Below the pieces are notes generated by a model that saw nothing but the letters and a program-made list of their open reading frames with translations, did no database searches and was not told the DNA's origin. Source: Emiliania huxleyi CCMP1516 (lineage: Eukaryota > Haptophyta > Isochrysidales > Noelaerhabdaceae). Taken from it: a stretch of DNA of 64,000 nt. The stretch is from the NCBI RefSeq assembly GCF_000372725.1, contig NW_005200982.1, positions 1,014,014 to 1,078,013 of the forward strand. The letters run 5' to 3'. Within the stretch, counting starts at the first letter, position 1. Each line of letters starts with the position of its first letter. The position numbers and the translations under genes were made by a program. This document shows positions 33,833 through 48,395 of the stretch, piece after piece.

Positions 33833-34706
33833 GGACTGGGAGATCGTCCGGTGTGGAAGGTGCAAGGGTGCTGGCAAAATTGTGGTGTGGCTACAGTGTT
33901 TGAAGGGGCCATCCAAACAGTTCAATTACCGGACGAACCAGGAAAATGACGACCTCTTCAGCTCCCTTTGCCTTGAAGGTCCTCTGCTTGTCGGTACGTT
34001 TTGCTGCTTCGGCTTTGCCTGCCAGATGGAGCAGTGCGCGGTCTGCCAGGGCTGGGGCAAGCTGAAGGTCCATCCGCACACTGGCAGGCACCGCATCCTC
34101 CGCAACGTCTACGAGGGCGAGCGCAACGAGGTGGGAGAGGCCGAGGGGCGCGGAATCATGCAGTACGCGGGCGGAGACGTCTACGACGGCGAGTGGAAGG
34201 CGGGTAAGAAGGAGGGGCGCGGCGTCTACCGGTTCGCCGACGGCGAAGTCTACGAGGGCGAGTTCAAGGCGGATGAGTACGAGGGGCGCGGCGTCTTCCG
34301 GCACGCCAGCGGCGACGTCTACGACGGCGAGTACAAGGCGGGTAAGCGCGAGGGGCGCGGCGTCTACCGGTTCGCCAACGGCAGCGTCTACGACGGCGAG
34401 TTCAAGGCGGGTACGAGGGAGGGGCGCGGCGTCGAGCGGTACGCCGACGGCGCCGTCTACGAGGGCGAGAGGAAGGCGGGTAAGAAGGATGGGCGCGGCG
34501 TCTTGCGGTACGCCAACGGCAACGTGGAGTCGTGCTTCTACAAGCAGGGTGCTGGCGTCGGCGAGGGCGTCGTGTGGATGGCGGACGGGCAGCAGGCGTG
34601 GCGGATGCGTGACGGGGAGGCGGTGGAGGAGATCTCGCTGGAGGAGGCGCGGCAGACCGCCGAGCGGCTCGTGCTCCCCATCCCTTGCCCGCTGCCTGGC
34701 GCGTGA
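33833..34706 (+). CDS. MORN-repeat protein with CxxCxGxGK N-terminal motifs
   Basis: The main ORF runs 33882-34706 (274 residues), with an internal ATG at 34026. At least seven MORN repeats of 23 residues are present, such as YDGEWKAGKKEGRGVYRFAD and YEGEFKADEYEGRGVFRHAS. MORN repeats form beta-hairpin rods that bind membranes or scaffold kinases. The N-terminus has CAVCQGWGK, and just upstream a likely exon after CTGACAG at 33833 reads DWEIVRCGRCKGAGKIV. The protein thus carries two DnaJ-like CxxCxGxGK knuckles. The C-terminal about 40 residues (ADGQQAWRMRDGEAVEEISL, EEARQTAERL) are shared with the MORN gene at 49897-51372, so the two are paralogues. Confidence 0.85.
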
Positions 34707-35337
34707 GAGGCAGAGCGGGCTGTCCTTTCCGTAGAGACAGAGGTGGTGCAGCATTTGCGGGCGGGGGCGCGGAGGGGGGGGGGGGGGTAAGAGGGGGGCG
34801 GGGGGGGGAAGGTCGCGCGAAAGCGAGATCTACGTTTGAGGTTGAGAGATGATGACATTGATGAGACGGGGCGCAGGGGCCCGGCCTCGCCTAGGGCCGT
34901 CGCCCTCGGGGACGGGGTTCCGACCGGGGCGATATGATGCGGTCTCTCATGTTTACGGCTTTATGTGTACTGTGTGCATCAAACCGGGACATGCGCGCGC
35001 CGTCGCGCGCGGCGTCATTTGCGAGGGACGAGGCACGATGGGCTTAGGGGGCTCGAAGCACGGGGTGTGAATAATGCTGAATCGAGATATATTGCTTATT
35101 GGGGATCAAAAGCTTTGCAATGGGCCGAGACGCGCGCTCGAGTACCCGCGCGAACCTTTCCACATACGGTCTATAGTCTCAACCGGACTCGTTCTTGCAA
35201 TAATCTCAACGCGGTCCAAAATTCATCGGGAAATACGGCGCTCTCACGGAAAGCAACGTCCATGGGCGGACAGTAGTGTGGCGCCGCGGCGGCGCAACGC
35301 AATGTAACAGAAAGCGCCGCGGAGAAGCCCGGCGCGA
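34707..35337. other. Intergenic, no supported gene
   Basis: G-rich tracts at 34774-34810 and only short shadow frames. Confidence 0.5.
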
Positions 35338-39175
<3,838 letters not shown>

Positions 39176-39239
39176 TCAGGTCTCGAGGTGTCGAGGTGGA
39201 TTCTCTGAGCCTTAGCGGTCGTGTGTGTGTGAGTGTGTG

Positions 39240-39320
39240 TCGGCGGAGATTGCTAGAGGACGAGCAAGCCTGCTCTAGCCTCACGCGTTCGCCCCTGTCG
39301 TCTGGTGTGTTGTTGTGCCC
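39240..39320 (-). repeat. Inverted partial copy of the 13.99-14.06 kb repeat
   Basis: GCAAGCCTGCTCTAGCCTCA, CGCGTTCGCCCCTGTCG and GTGTTGTTGTGC match the reverse complement of 13990-14055. Non-coding. Confidence 0.7.
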
Positions 39321-39721
39321 TTGTTTGTTCCTTCGGCACCTTGGCTGGGGGAGGCGACAGGGGGGGGGCGCGGCCTTGACGACGTGTGCAGTCCTTTTTC
39401 AGTGTATGTAGCTCTTACGTACATTCCCGTAGGAGACTCTGCTGACAGGGTTTGCGATGAGGAGCGACCCGAAGGGTTTCTCGGAGGTTAGTGCACCACT
39501 AACCGCCGAAGCGCAAGCGCTGGGAGCAAGAACACCACGACCTGGGTCGGGCTCATACTAGCACCCCACCTCGCGAGCCGACGTTCTGGCTCAGCGAGGC
39601 TGCTGCGGAGCACTCGCGGACCGGTTCTTCTGGTCCAGCGAGGCCTTTTTGGGTTGACAGTTGCTCAGTGCCGATGACTTGCCCGGGAGGGGGGGGGGGG
39701 GGGGTTCGAGGAGACAATATA

Positions 39722-39882
39722 GTTATACGCGCGGCCACACGTGTAGGCGCGTATCTTCGCTAAAACGAGCGCCTGCCTGCACGAGTAGACGCTTATATTC
39801 GAGCTCGTCAAATGCGCATCTGCACGTGGAGGCGCTCATGTTAGCTAGGGCTCGCACCTACACGTGTAGGCGCGAGCCTATT
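39722..39882. repeat. CACGTG-palindrome modular repeat, left cluster
   Basis: Units such as CCACACGTGTAGGCGCGTAT, GCACGTGGAGGCGCTCATGT and ACCTACACGTGTAGGCGCGA are joined by TTAGCTAAAACGAGCGCCTG-like linkers. CCTACACGTGTAGG is a perfect 14-bp palindrome. The cluster recurs at 42055-42362, on the other side of the broken gene at 39.9-41.0 kb. Confidence 0.85.
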
Positions 39883-39917
39883 GGGTTTCTCTGAGACAGA
39901 GTTATTTTCAAACAGAT

Positions 39918-41029
39918 ATGGGCAGCTCTGCCGTCCTCTACGCAGGCGTCGCCGCGCTTGTCGCCGCAACGCCCGCTCCGTTCGGCGCAGAAGACCCTCC
40001 GCTGCTGGCCGCGCACCTCGACAGGGTGATCTACAGCAACAGCTCTTTCCAAGTGGGAAGGGCTCGCTCAGGCAGATCTCCCGGGAGCAATGTGTGCCTC
40101 TCGTCTTCCAGGCCGATGGCTGCGTGGTGCGTCTAGGCTCGGCGCGCACCAAAGATTTTGTCTGCTTGGCTATTACCAAGGCTGTCGAGGTGCACCCATG
40201 CGTGATCGTCTTGGTAGATGCCCCCGCCTCGTGCGACGCGTGCAAGCACAGTCTGGCCAAGGATCTGCAAGCACGCTTGCACATCGCCGACAGCTCGACT
40301 ATCGCTCACAAGGACATCGCATTTCTCACTCACCTCGAAGTCAGGAACAGCCGGGCTTATCGACCACCTGGTCAAGGCGAAGGGCAATGGCACCCGAGGT
40401 GGCCACTTCAAGATATGGAACTTCAAAAGGTGGTTCCGTCTGCGCGAGTACATGCGGACCAATGGGATTTCACGCGTGTGGACGTCACCACGTCAGACGC
40501 GGATACGCTGTGGTTCCGCTCACCCTCGTTGCTAGTCACCCGCAATGGCGATGCTGTGGAGGACGCCGATCAAGCCGGCTACGTCTTTGAGTACGACAAG
40601 TGGGGCAACGTCGTCAAATCATCCGGCAACGCTGCATTCGTCTCGTTGCCGTGGCTGATTGGCCACACACGCTTCATTCTCGAGACCCTGCGCTCAGGCA
40701 AGGGCCTCGTATGGACCAGCGACATGCATTCTATCAAGGGGTTTGTTTCCCGCCAGTTGTCCAGCAGCAATCGGCCCATGGTGGCAGATCTGTACCAGCC
40801 TTGCGGTGGCCACATGGTTGATTTGTCGCTCAATATCGTAACGGGATGGATGAGCGCGATTTACAAGAGAGGGCCATCCTCCGTTGTGAGAAAGATTAAG
40901 CAGGTGACTTTCATCCATGGCCAGCCGTATGTAGCCCCCAACGGGAGCAGCAGCCTTGTTGCGGCGTCCTCGGCGACTTGGTGCCAGCACAATCTTACCT
41001 CGATTGCTCAACGAGTGCCTTCTCTCTGA
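39918..41029 (+). pseudogene. Broken glycosyltransferase-like secreted protein
   Basis: The first frame from 39918 has a signal peptide (MGSSAVLYAGVAALVAATPA) but leaves the natural reading near 40060. A second frame carries VFQADGCVVRLGSARTKDFV to about 40330, and a third FKIWNFKRWFRLREYM (about 40400-40450). The second frame then returns with TSDADTLWFRSPSLLV and continues to 41029 (WTSDMHSIKGFVSRQL, GHMVDLSLNIVTGWMSAIYK, FIHGQPYV). The D-x-D-like SDADTLWF after an FK...RLREYM helix recalls nucleotide-sugar transferases that track a host acceptor, but the family is not certain. Three frame changes suggest a pseudogene or several indel errors. It lies between two copies of the CACGTG repeat, so it may have moved with them. 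Confidence 0.5.
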
Positions 41030-42054
41030 ATGTTGCGTTGCAAGCTCGATGCTGGCACCCGGAATATACCTACGCAGGTCGAAATGTGTATGCTGCCTTC
41101 CTTGCACTCACTCCACCGGACACATATGACATCATAAGTCTGCAACATGGTCATTGGCTTCTTGCATGATGACCGAGCATCGAGTACCACTACTTGTAGC
41201 TCTTCTCGATGGGCTCATATGCAAAATGTGTGACGGTTGGGAAGTTGGGTTTGACAGTGAGCCGTCCCTTCGCCTTGCCAACCAAACAGTCTCTGTGTGT
41301 CGCCAACGCGGCTGCTCATTGGGCTCGCAAATGGCGGCTGGTCACCGTCGGGCGGTCTTGTGCTGCAGTGTGCTGCCTGCTGGCACACTTGCTGTAGAGG
41401 CATATGCAAGACTCAAGCAAGAGACCCCGGGGCTTCGTTTTCTGGGTCCTTAACCCTAGTACCCAAATTCATGCAGCACAGCAACCCTCCCTTCTTTCTT
41501 CTTGTAAAGTGCGTGCTTCGCCGCAGGAACTGTTTCTCTTTAGTTTTGTCTTCCACTTCACTTGTAATGGTACAATCTCAAAAGACAAGCCAAGGGCTTT
41601 GTTTTGGTCAGTGAGGAGAGACTACAGAGAGTGAAGCTGAAGGGAGTGGGGGCCAGAGAGAGGTCACTTGTGGAGCACTTGGAGTGCCCTCATGAACCCA
41701 CGTCCTCAAAGGCTGTATGTATGTAGAAAGATGAACAACAGTCAGGCTCGGACTGGACACCAACGCGGTATGGGTGGACGCGGGACCACAGATGATGACG
41801 ACACCCACGAGCAACACACAGACACAAACAAGCTCACAAGACACACAGCCAGCTGGCTGCCACACACCCTGAGTTGGCGTACACATAACTCAAGCGGTAG
41901 GCCGCCCAGACCCCTACCTGACCTCCCACCTCAGCCTTCCACTCGAATAAAACAATAAATACAACCTCTGCGGCCCTCTCCAGCTCTCCTGAGACCTAAG
42001 GTGTTAAAAAATGTATCGATCACACACCAAGTGTGCGTATATCACCTCAAGCCA
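41030..42054. other. Repeat-rich intergenic
   Basis: Includes a dispersed repeat at 41700-41890 (matching 13745-13920) and GGGCTTTGTTTTGG-type fragments. No gene is supported. Confidence 0.5.
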
Positions 42055-42362
42055 ATGTACGCGGCCACACGTGTAGGCGCGTATGTTAGCTAAAACGAGT
42101 GCGTGTTAGAGTTGTTTGGTAATGGACCTTACACGCCTGTAACCTCTCTTTAAGGTATTGCTAAAAACGAGCGCCTGCACGAGTGCACGCTTACTTGTAT
42201 CTGATATTCGAGCTCGCCAAATGCGCATCTGCACGTGGAGGCGCTCATGTTAGCTAGGGCTCGCACCTGCACGTGTGGGCGCGTATCTGACACAAGCAGC
42301 TACCTAGGTACACGTGTAGGCGCGAGCCTTGGCTAAGATGCGCGCCTACACGTGCACGGCTT
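42055..42362. repeat. CACGTG-palindrome modular repeat, right cluster
   Basis: About seven modules with CACGTG or CACGAG cores, including GGTACACGTGTAGGCGCGAG and GCGCCTACACGTGCACGG. It shares a about 100-bp block with 39780-39880 (CTCGCCAAATGCGCATCTGC, ACGTGGAGGCGCTCATGTTA). Confidence 0.85.
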
Positions 42363-42514
42363 ATTGACTTGGCTGGACATTTGACCGCAGAGCGCATCAC
42401 TCAAGTCGGGCTTCCAGCTGAGCAGCGCCCACACAGCGGGGTTGCTCGGCGACCACACAGCAGGCAAGCGCGGCACCACACAGAGCGCACTCTGCCACTA
42501 CTCGCCCGTGCACG

Positions 42515-44320
42515 ATGGGCAAGGACGTCTTCGGCACCATGCGCTACGGCTGCACTGTGCCGGGCTGTGCGTGCACCGACTACCTGTGCAAGATCGACGC
42601 GATGACGCACGACGAGCGCGTCGCGGTCGTCGTGCACCATCCGCGCAACTCGCCGGAGTACGTGCAGTGCGTGTGCGGCCACCAGGTGACGCAGCACCGC
42701 GACTCGGCAGGGCCGCCGGCCGGCTTGCCGCCAGCGGCGGACGGCAGCGTGCCGTTGCGCAAGTGTGACATCTGCAAGAAGATGAAGGGTGTGTGCAGGG
42801 AGCCGAGCGTGCCCGGCCACCTGCCGTGGGCAGAGGCCTTCTGCGGCAAGTGCTTCACCAAGCCGAACGCCAAGGGCTGCAAGAAGATGGACGAGGACGG
42901 GCACTGGACCACCGCCGCCGGTCTCAGTGCCGGAGCGCCGGCGCCCGAGGCTGCTGCCGCCGACGCCGCCGTGGCGGAAGGCACGGTGGCGTCCGTGCCG
43001 ACATTCGACCTCGGCGCCTTTACGCATGGCTCGGAAGAGGAACGAGCTGTGCTGGCCGACGCGTGGGACGCCGCCTTCCGCGAGGTCGGCTTCTGCCTGC
43101 TGACCAACTACGAGCACATTCTTCCGGAGCGCCTCATCGAGCAGGTGCGCAGCGAGGCGGCAGACTTCTTTGCACTGCCGGCCGAGGACAAGCAGCGAGA
43201 GGCGTACGTCGACGGTGCGCACGCAGCCAGCCAGCCAGCCACCCACCCACCCACCCACCTCACGCTCACTCACACACTCACCCGCGCAGCTCGACTCACG
43301 CACTCAGCCTCGCACCACACGGCGACGCGCAAGCAACCACCAGCACACGCACGCGCGCACGCACGGTGCGCCGCAGGCACGACGGGGTACATTGGGCCGG
43401 GCGGCGAGAACGTCGGTGCGAGCGCCGGCCATCCGAGCGCGCAGCCCGACCTGGTCGAGTCGCTCAACCTGCCCGGCTACCAGGCGAGCGAGCTCACGAT
43501 CTCCCCTGTGACCTCCCCCCATGCCCGGGTCGAGTCGCTCAGCCTGCCCCGCTGCCAGGAGGAGGGCGCCACGTGGGAGGCGCGCGCCGCGGCGGGCGAA
43601 GCCGGCGCGTGGCGTGCGCCCGCGTGGGCGGGTGCGCGGCTGCCGCGGGCGGAGGAGTACTGGGCGGCGTGCAGCGCGCTGATGGTCGAGCTGCACGCGC
43701 TCTCGGAGCGCGCGCTCGCGCTGCCCGCCGGCTTCTTCGACGCGCCGTACGCGCGGCCCGGCGCGCTGCTGCGCCTCGCCTCGTACCCGCCGCTGCCGCC
43801 CGCCGAGCCCGCCGCCGAGCCCGCCGGCGAGCCCGCCGCCGAGGCCGCCAGAGAGGCCGCCGAGCCCGCCGGCGCGCTGCGCTACGGCGCGCACACCGAC
43901 TTCGACGGCTTCACCATCCTGCAGCGCGGCGGCGAGGACGACGGCGGCGCGCAGAGCGGCGGGCTCGAGATCCAGCGCGGCGGGCCGAGCGGTGAGTGGA
44001 TGCGCGTGCCCGCGCCGCCGCGCACGCTCACGATCAACATCGGCGACCTGCTCGCGCGCTGGACCAACGACCGCTGGCGCGCCACCGTGCACCGCGTCGC
44101 GCCGCCCTCGCCGGGCGGCCCCGCGCGTGGCCGCGGGCGGCTCAGCCTCGTCTTCTTCTCCGGCCCGCACCCAGACACCGTCGTCGAGTGCCTGCCCTCG
44201 CCGAAGCTCGCCGGGCCGAAGCGCTATGCACCGATCACCGCGTACGCGCACGTCGAGGAGAAGATGCGCGCCGCCACCGCCGCAGCCGCGCCCGCCGCCG
44301 AAGGCGAGGATGCCACGTGA
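42515..44320 (+). CDS. 2-oxoglutarate/Fe(II) oxygenase fused to an N-terminal Cys-rich region
   Basis: Exons 42515-43214, 43377-43483 and 43559-44320 give about 522 residues. The first about 130 residues hold Cys clusters (YGCTVPGCACTDYLCK, YVQCVCGHQVTQH, CDICKKMKGVC, FCGKCF) that could bind zinc. Then come an IPNS-type N-domain (PTFDLGAFTHGSEEERAVLA, REVGFCLLTNYEH) and the jelly-roll oxygenase: GAHTDFDGFTILQ (His381, Asp383), ATVHRV (His447) and GRLSLVFF (Arg463 for 2OG). It probably hydroxylates or desaturates a small molecule using O2 and 2OG. The first intron is GT-AG and 162 bp; the second is GC-AG and 75 bp. Both are multiples of three and stay open, so retention is possible. The second intron carries a near-copy of GTCGAGTCGCTCAACCTGCC. 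Confidence 0.88.
   Translation: MGKDVFGTMRYGCTVPGCACTDYLCKIDAMTHDERVAVVVHHPRNSPEYVQCVCGHQVTQHRDSAGPPAGLPPAADGSVPLRKCDICKKMKGVCREPSVPGHLPWAEAFCGKCFTKPNAKGCKKMDEDGHWTTAAGLSAGAPAPEAAAADAAVAEGTVASVPTFDLGAFTHGSEEERAVLADAWDAAFREVGFCLLTNYEHILPERLIEQVRSEAADFFALPAEDKQREAYVDGAHAASQPATHPPTHLTLTHTLTRAARLTHSASHHTATRKQPPAHARAHARCAAGTTGYIGPGGENVGASAGHPSAQPDLVESLNLPGYQASELTISPVTSPHARVESLSLPRCQEEGATWEARAAAGEAGAWRAPAWAGARLPRAEEYWAACSALMVELHALSERALALPAGFFDAPYARPGALLRLASYPPLPPAEPAAEPAGEPAAEAAREAAEPAGALRYGAHTDFDGFTILQRGGEDDGGAQSGGLEIQRGGPSGEWMRVPAPPRTLTINIGDLLARWTNDRWRATVHRVAPPSPGGPARGRGRLSLVFFSGPHPDTVVECLPSPKLAGPKRYAPITAYAHVEEKMRAATAAAAPAAEGEDAT
43454..43551 (+). repeat. Duplicated exon edge at the second oxygenase intron
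   Basis: GTCGAGTCGCTCAACCTGCC begins near 43454 and GTCGAGTCGCTCAGCCTGCC near 43529, offset 75. The intron is 43484-43558, donor CAG|GCGAGC, acceptor TGCCAG. Here the second copy lies at the intron 3' end and supplies the acceptor. Confidence 0.85.
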
Positions 44321-44628
44321 CGGGCGCGATACCGTGACGCGACTCCATCGTCTCATCGTGACATGAGTCGCGAACCTGGGAAGAGGTTTTTTATATTACA
44401 CAAAAAGCTAGGCCCTCAACGCCCTCTATGTTGGGTCAAGGGCGCATGTATGTAGAAAGATGAAAACAACAGTCAGGCTCGGACTGGACACCAACGCGGC
44501 GCGGTATGGGCGCCTACAAGAAGTGATTCGTCGAGTTTTGTTGTAAGATTCTTTGAGCTTAGCCTTCGGTGTTATGAAACAACGCAAGGCGGACATGGCA
44601 TATCGCTCTCGGGCCCACAGATTCTTTC

Positions 44629-44815
44629 GGTTCGTCTTCGCGGGGCGGGGTGCGCACTGCGCGCCGCGAGGATGAGGAGCCTGAGCCAGGGGAGGGTTGG
44701 GAAGGGGGGGCGAGGCCGGAGGAGTATGACGGCCTCTTCGACGGCCCATAAGGGGCCGTTGTCTGCTGTGCCTTTTGTGGTGCTAGTTCGTGCCAGTCTG
44801 CTGTGAGAGGGGCTT
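44629..44815. repeat. 187-bp copy of the 3' end of the 8.1-9.7 kb ORF
   Basis: See 9576-9762. This copy is orphaned: upstream of GGTTCGTCTTCGCGGGGCGG there is no related coding sequence, only dispersed-repeat DNA. Confidence 0.85.
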
Positions 44816-44842
44816 GTATTCGTAGAACTTTCGTTCGCCCCC

Positions 44843-46270
44843 GTGAAAGAGGTTACCCGGTACCGGAGACTGCATTCGTTGATGTCTCCTGCAGGCGGAG
44901 TGTCGCAGCGTCACACCGGCCGGAGCCAGCACAACCTACACCCGACAGCACACATTTCAGGCCAGCCCAGGCCTTTGAGCGTGCAGCCGTCGTCGCATAC
45001 CACACCTGCTTCGCCAGCGTGGGCGTCGACTGTTCCTCGCGGCGACATTCGCGCTGTGATCTCACTGCGAGGCTGCCGCGCCAACGTATCTTCGACATAT
45101 CAGCGCCAAACATTTGCAGCGCTGGAGCCGATCTGGACCGCGGCGCTAGCCAGTCGCTTCTTGCACGCCCTCGACCGGCAGCTCTGGTCGCGGCGAGCTG
45201 AGATTGCACCGCCCGGCTGGACATTTCTGGCCGTGCCGTGGAGCTTCTTGTTCGACCCGAACATCCCGGCTGCTGTGCGGCCCAGCCAGATCTTCGCGGC
45301 GCTGGACCGGCTGTGGCGCCAGCTGTCGTGGCGAACCGAGCGGCACTTCACGGTGATGGTGCAGTCGCACCTCGAGCAGGCGCGCGCCACGATGCAGCGC
45401 CGGCACTTCGAGCCGATGGACTTCAGCCAGGTGGTCGTCTTCGACTCGCGGCTCACCGCTCTCGGGTCGAGCGCGCCTCGAAGCGAGAGGGCAGGCAGCG
45501 CCCGCGCCCGGATCCCCGTGCCCCTTCTCCACGGGGCGCCGCTGCCTGGCTTGCGGCCGGCGGCGGCGCGAGCGGCGCCGGAGAAGCGAGGAGGGGTCCT
45601 CTTTTGGGCGGGCGGGTGCCACGCGCGCGTGCGCTGCGGCTTGCGAGCCGCCGTCGAGGCGTCGGGCGCTCCTGCGGCGGCGGTGCGCAGGTGCGGTGCG
45701 CGGGTGTCAGCGGAGGAGCTCTTGCGCCAGCTGCAGAACGCGACTTGGGCGCTGGCGCCGCGCGGCACGTACAACGCAAACTACATGTGGGGCGAGGCGG
45801 TCGCTGCAGGCGCACTCCCCATCTTCCTGTGGGGCCGGGAGGCTAAGTGCACCGGCACGACGGCGTGCGGCTGCCCTGCGAGCGGCGCCCCACACCCGTC
45901 GGCCCTGCCTGAGCGGTCGCTTGGAACCGCCTCGCGCGTGGCGGCACAGCCGGCGAGGCCGCCCCTCGCGGCGTACCTGCCGTATTCGGACCTCGTCGAC
46001 TGGGACATGATCGGCCTCAGCTTGTACAGCGACCAGGTCGTGCCGCAGCTCGGGGCGGCGGTGAGAGCTGTCAGTCCGCAGGAGCTGCGCGATCGGCAGG
46101 CGCGCCTCGCGCAGGTCCGCCCGCTCTTTTCGACACACGGGCTCCTCGCCTACGTGCGCTGGCGCTTGTGCGCGTTTGCTAACGACGATCGCGCCGCAGC
46201 GGCGAGCCGCGCCACTCACGGCACACGGCTCACGCAGCACGGTAAGCGGAGAGCTCGCTCCGCAAAATAA
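44843..46270 (+). CDS. Exostosin-like glycosyltransferase (GT47-type)
   Basis: A 475-residue single ORF. The N-terminal about 60 residues are low in hydrophobic content, so the true start or a membrane anchor may be elsewhere (an exon upstream, or ATG further in). The body shows WTFLAVPWSFLFDPN and VVVFDSRLTALGSS (about residues 130-210), then GGVLFWAGGCHARVRCGLR. The exostosin signature follows (ATWALAPRGTYNANYMWGEA, VAAGALPIFLWGREA), then LPYSDLVDWDMIGLSL. These match the C-terminal half of exostosin/GT47 enzymes that add sugars to extracellular or Golgi polysaccharides, which would suit a scale- or coccolith-polysaccharide maker (inference). Residues 215-240 are Pro/Arg/Ala-rich. Confidence 0.75.
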   Translation: MKEVTRYRRLHSLMSPAGGVSQRHTGRSQHNLHPTAHISGQPRPLSVQPSSHTTPASPAWASTVPRGDIRAVISLRGCRANVSSTYQRQTFAALEPIWTAALASRFLHALDRQLWSRRAEIAPPGWTFLAVPWSFLFDPNIPAAVRPSQIFAALDRLWRQLSWRTERHFTVMVQSHLEQARATMQRRHFEPMDFSQVVVFDSRLTALGSSAPRSERAGSARARIPVPLLHGAPLPGLRPAAARAAPEKRGGVLFWAGGCHARVRCGLRAAVEASGAPAAAVRRCGARVSAEELLRQLQNATWALAPRGTYNANYMWGEAVAAGALPIFLWGREAKCTGTTACGCPASGAPHPSALPERSLGTASRVAAQPARPPLAAYLPYSDLVDWDMIGLSLYSDQVVPQLGAAVRAVSPQELRDRQARLAQVRPLFSTHGLLAYVRWRLCAFANDDRAAAASRATHGTRLTQHGKRRARSAK

Positions 46271-48395
46271 CTAAAAAATCGGAAACAATTCTAGAACCCC
46301 CTCACCTCACACATAAACACACAACCCCGTCAGCCAGCAGGGGCATACAATTCCTGTACCCCCCTACTGTGAATGTTCACAGCGGACCCCTTTCACACCT
46401 AGGACACGGAGGCACCTCTCCACGTACCGGCTCCGCTGCTCTGCAGGCTCCGGATAGGCCCTGCCCACGGCTCAGTCACCCTCACCTCACTCGGGGTGCC
46501 AACACTAACTCAACCGCCGAGATCGACCCTATGCAGGCGACCAGGCGCAAACAGACCTCGGTCTGAGGCGCGCTACACCGCCTCCGGCACTCGCCCCTCG
46601 CCCGCGAGCGCCGAGCCCTCGGACGCGCCCCACCCGCGCCCTCACCAATCAAATCCCTCGCCCGAAGCAATCTGAGACCGCCAACACGGCGGATATCACG
46701 CGAGATCTAGTCAGAGCTGACACACAGCTCCGTTCACACCTCGCGACCAGAGGCGACTACCACCCAGCTCGACAAATCCCCGGAACACCACCATCGCTCG
46801 CCTACCCTCCGCGTACGGCGACACCCCGTCACGCCACCTCGGCAAAACCCCAACATCGGCAGGAAAGATTCTCGCCACGACGGCGCTATAACGCCGCCCC
46901 ACCCACACAGACTGGACAGGCCTGCTCTCGGAGAGGGGGGCTAGGGGGCCAAATCCACGGCCACAACCCCCTAGAGGCAATGGAGCTGAGAGAAGGCGCT
47001 CGACTGCAAGGGTAGCAGAGCACCACTCCTACGCCCACGCCCCCTCAAAGACGGCAGAAACAGTCACACGCAATTAGTACATGGCCCAGATCGCGCCATG
47101 ATCGCCCACACTCGAGCTTTGCAGCGCGCGGGCTCACACTCTACTATAGGCCCCCTCGACGCCCACTTCGAGCTACTCAGCTAAGGGCCGCACACTTGAC
47201 GCTGTAAGCAGCGCGCGGCGAAGCAGTTTATGGCGCTTGTGGTGAATCAAATGGGAATCTAGCCCAAGGTCGGAGAGTCGTGTCATAGGAGAGGAGAGAG
47301 TGTGGAGATGTTTTGTGCGGGATCAGGCCCGAGTCCCTAGTGTCGCCGGAGCAGGTAGCTCCCTTTTTCGTAACAGGAACAGTTTTTTTTAACACACAAC
47401 CCCGACAACCCCGAACCCTCCGGGACGTCCGAAATTCGCACAATATGTCTAGTCCCACGCCCGCCACGCGCCACGTATGACGCCCACCGCCGCCGCGTTG
47501 GTAAGTAAGCTGTGGTTGGGCGACCCTCGCGACTCCATTGCGCCAAAAGAAAGGGCCCTCGGGGAGGCCTTCTCTCGAGGTCTCGAGATACACAAGGCGC
47601 TAAGCGGCCAAGCGACTCCACGTCTAGACGACAGGAGCGAAGCGCCCCACGGCCTCAACAGCGAGACCACACGCGCACATGTGACTTAGCAGCTAACTCG
47701 ACTCTCGAGGGTTTCCGCAATAACGCGGCGGGTGATCAGTGACGTCGCCTTGCTATCGCGCTCCGCCGACTCGCCCCCCTCGTCGCCCTGGGAAGGGGGG
47801 GCGGGGGCGGGGGGGGGGGGGGGGGGTTTTGGCCCTTGTGGTTGTGGGTGTGTTTTGGGAGGGGGGGCTTGGATTCTAAAGTTTAAGGGTGGCTCCTGGC
47901 GGGAAGGGACGAGCGAGGCGCGGGGAGGAGGAGTGGCGGCAGCGGGGTCGGCAGGGAGCTTTTCGAGGGCTCGAGGTGCAGCAGGGAGGTGCAGTGGGGG
48001 AGGGAGGCTGCGCAGACACGGCGGTGTGCACCTCGTTGCGCTACCAGCGCGGCGCGACGAGGATCACGGCCGGACCGCGGGACGGGGAGGGAGGGGGGTG
48101 GATCCGTAAATCCGTAAGTCCGTAAATCGTGTAACAAAAAACCACGAGAGACTCCCCCGCCGCACCCAGCTACAAGGCAGGCAGAGACACAGCACTCGCG
48201 ACACGCTGAGAAGCCGGAGGCTGGCCTCTCCAATGCTCGCGCAACGCTGTCTGAGTGTCTGTGCACGCGCAGCAGCTCTCCGGGGTCCGCGCGGGCGGCG
48301 CACACAGTGGGAGGGCGACGACCGTGCGACTGTAACGCTACGTATATCTCTTAACAATCACTATATTCGCGCTTGCGCTGCTGCGAGTGCGACTA
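46271..48395. other. Intergenic, no supported gene
   Basis: About 2.1 kb with only short overlapping frames and a G-run at 47806-47827. Nothing is recognised. Confidence 0.5.
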
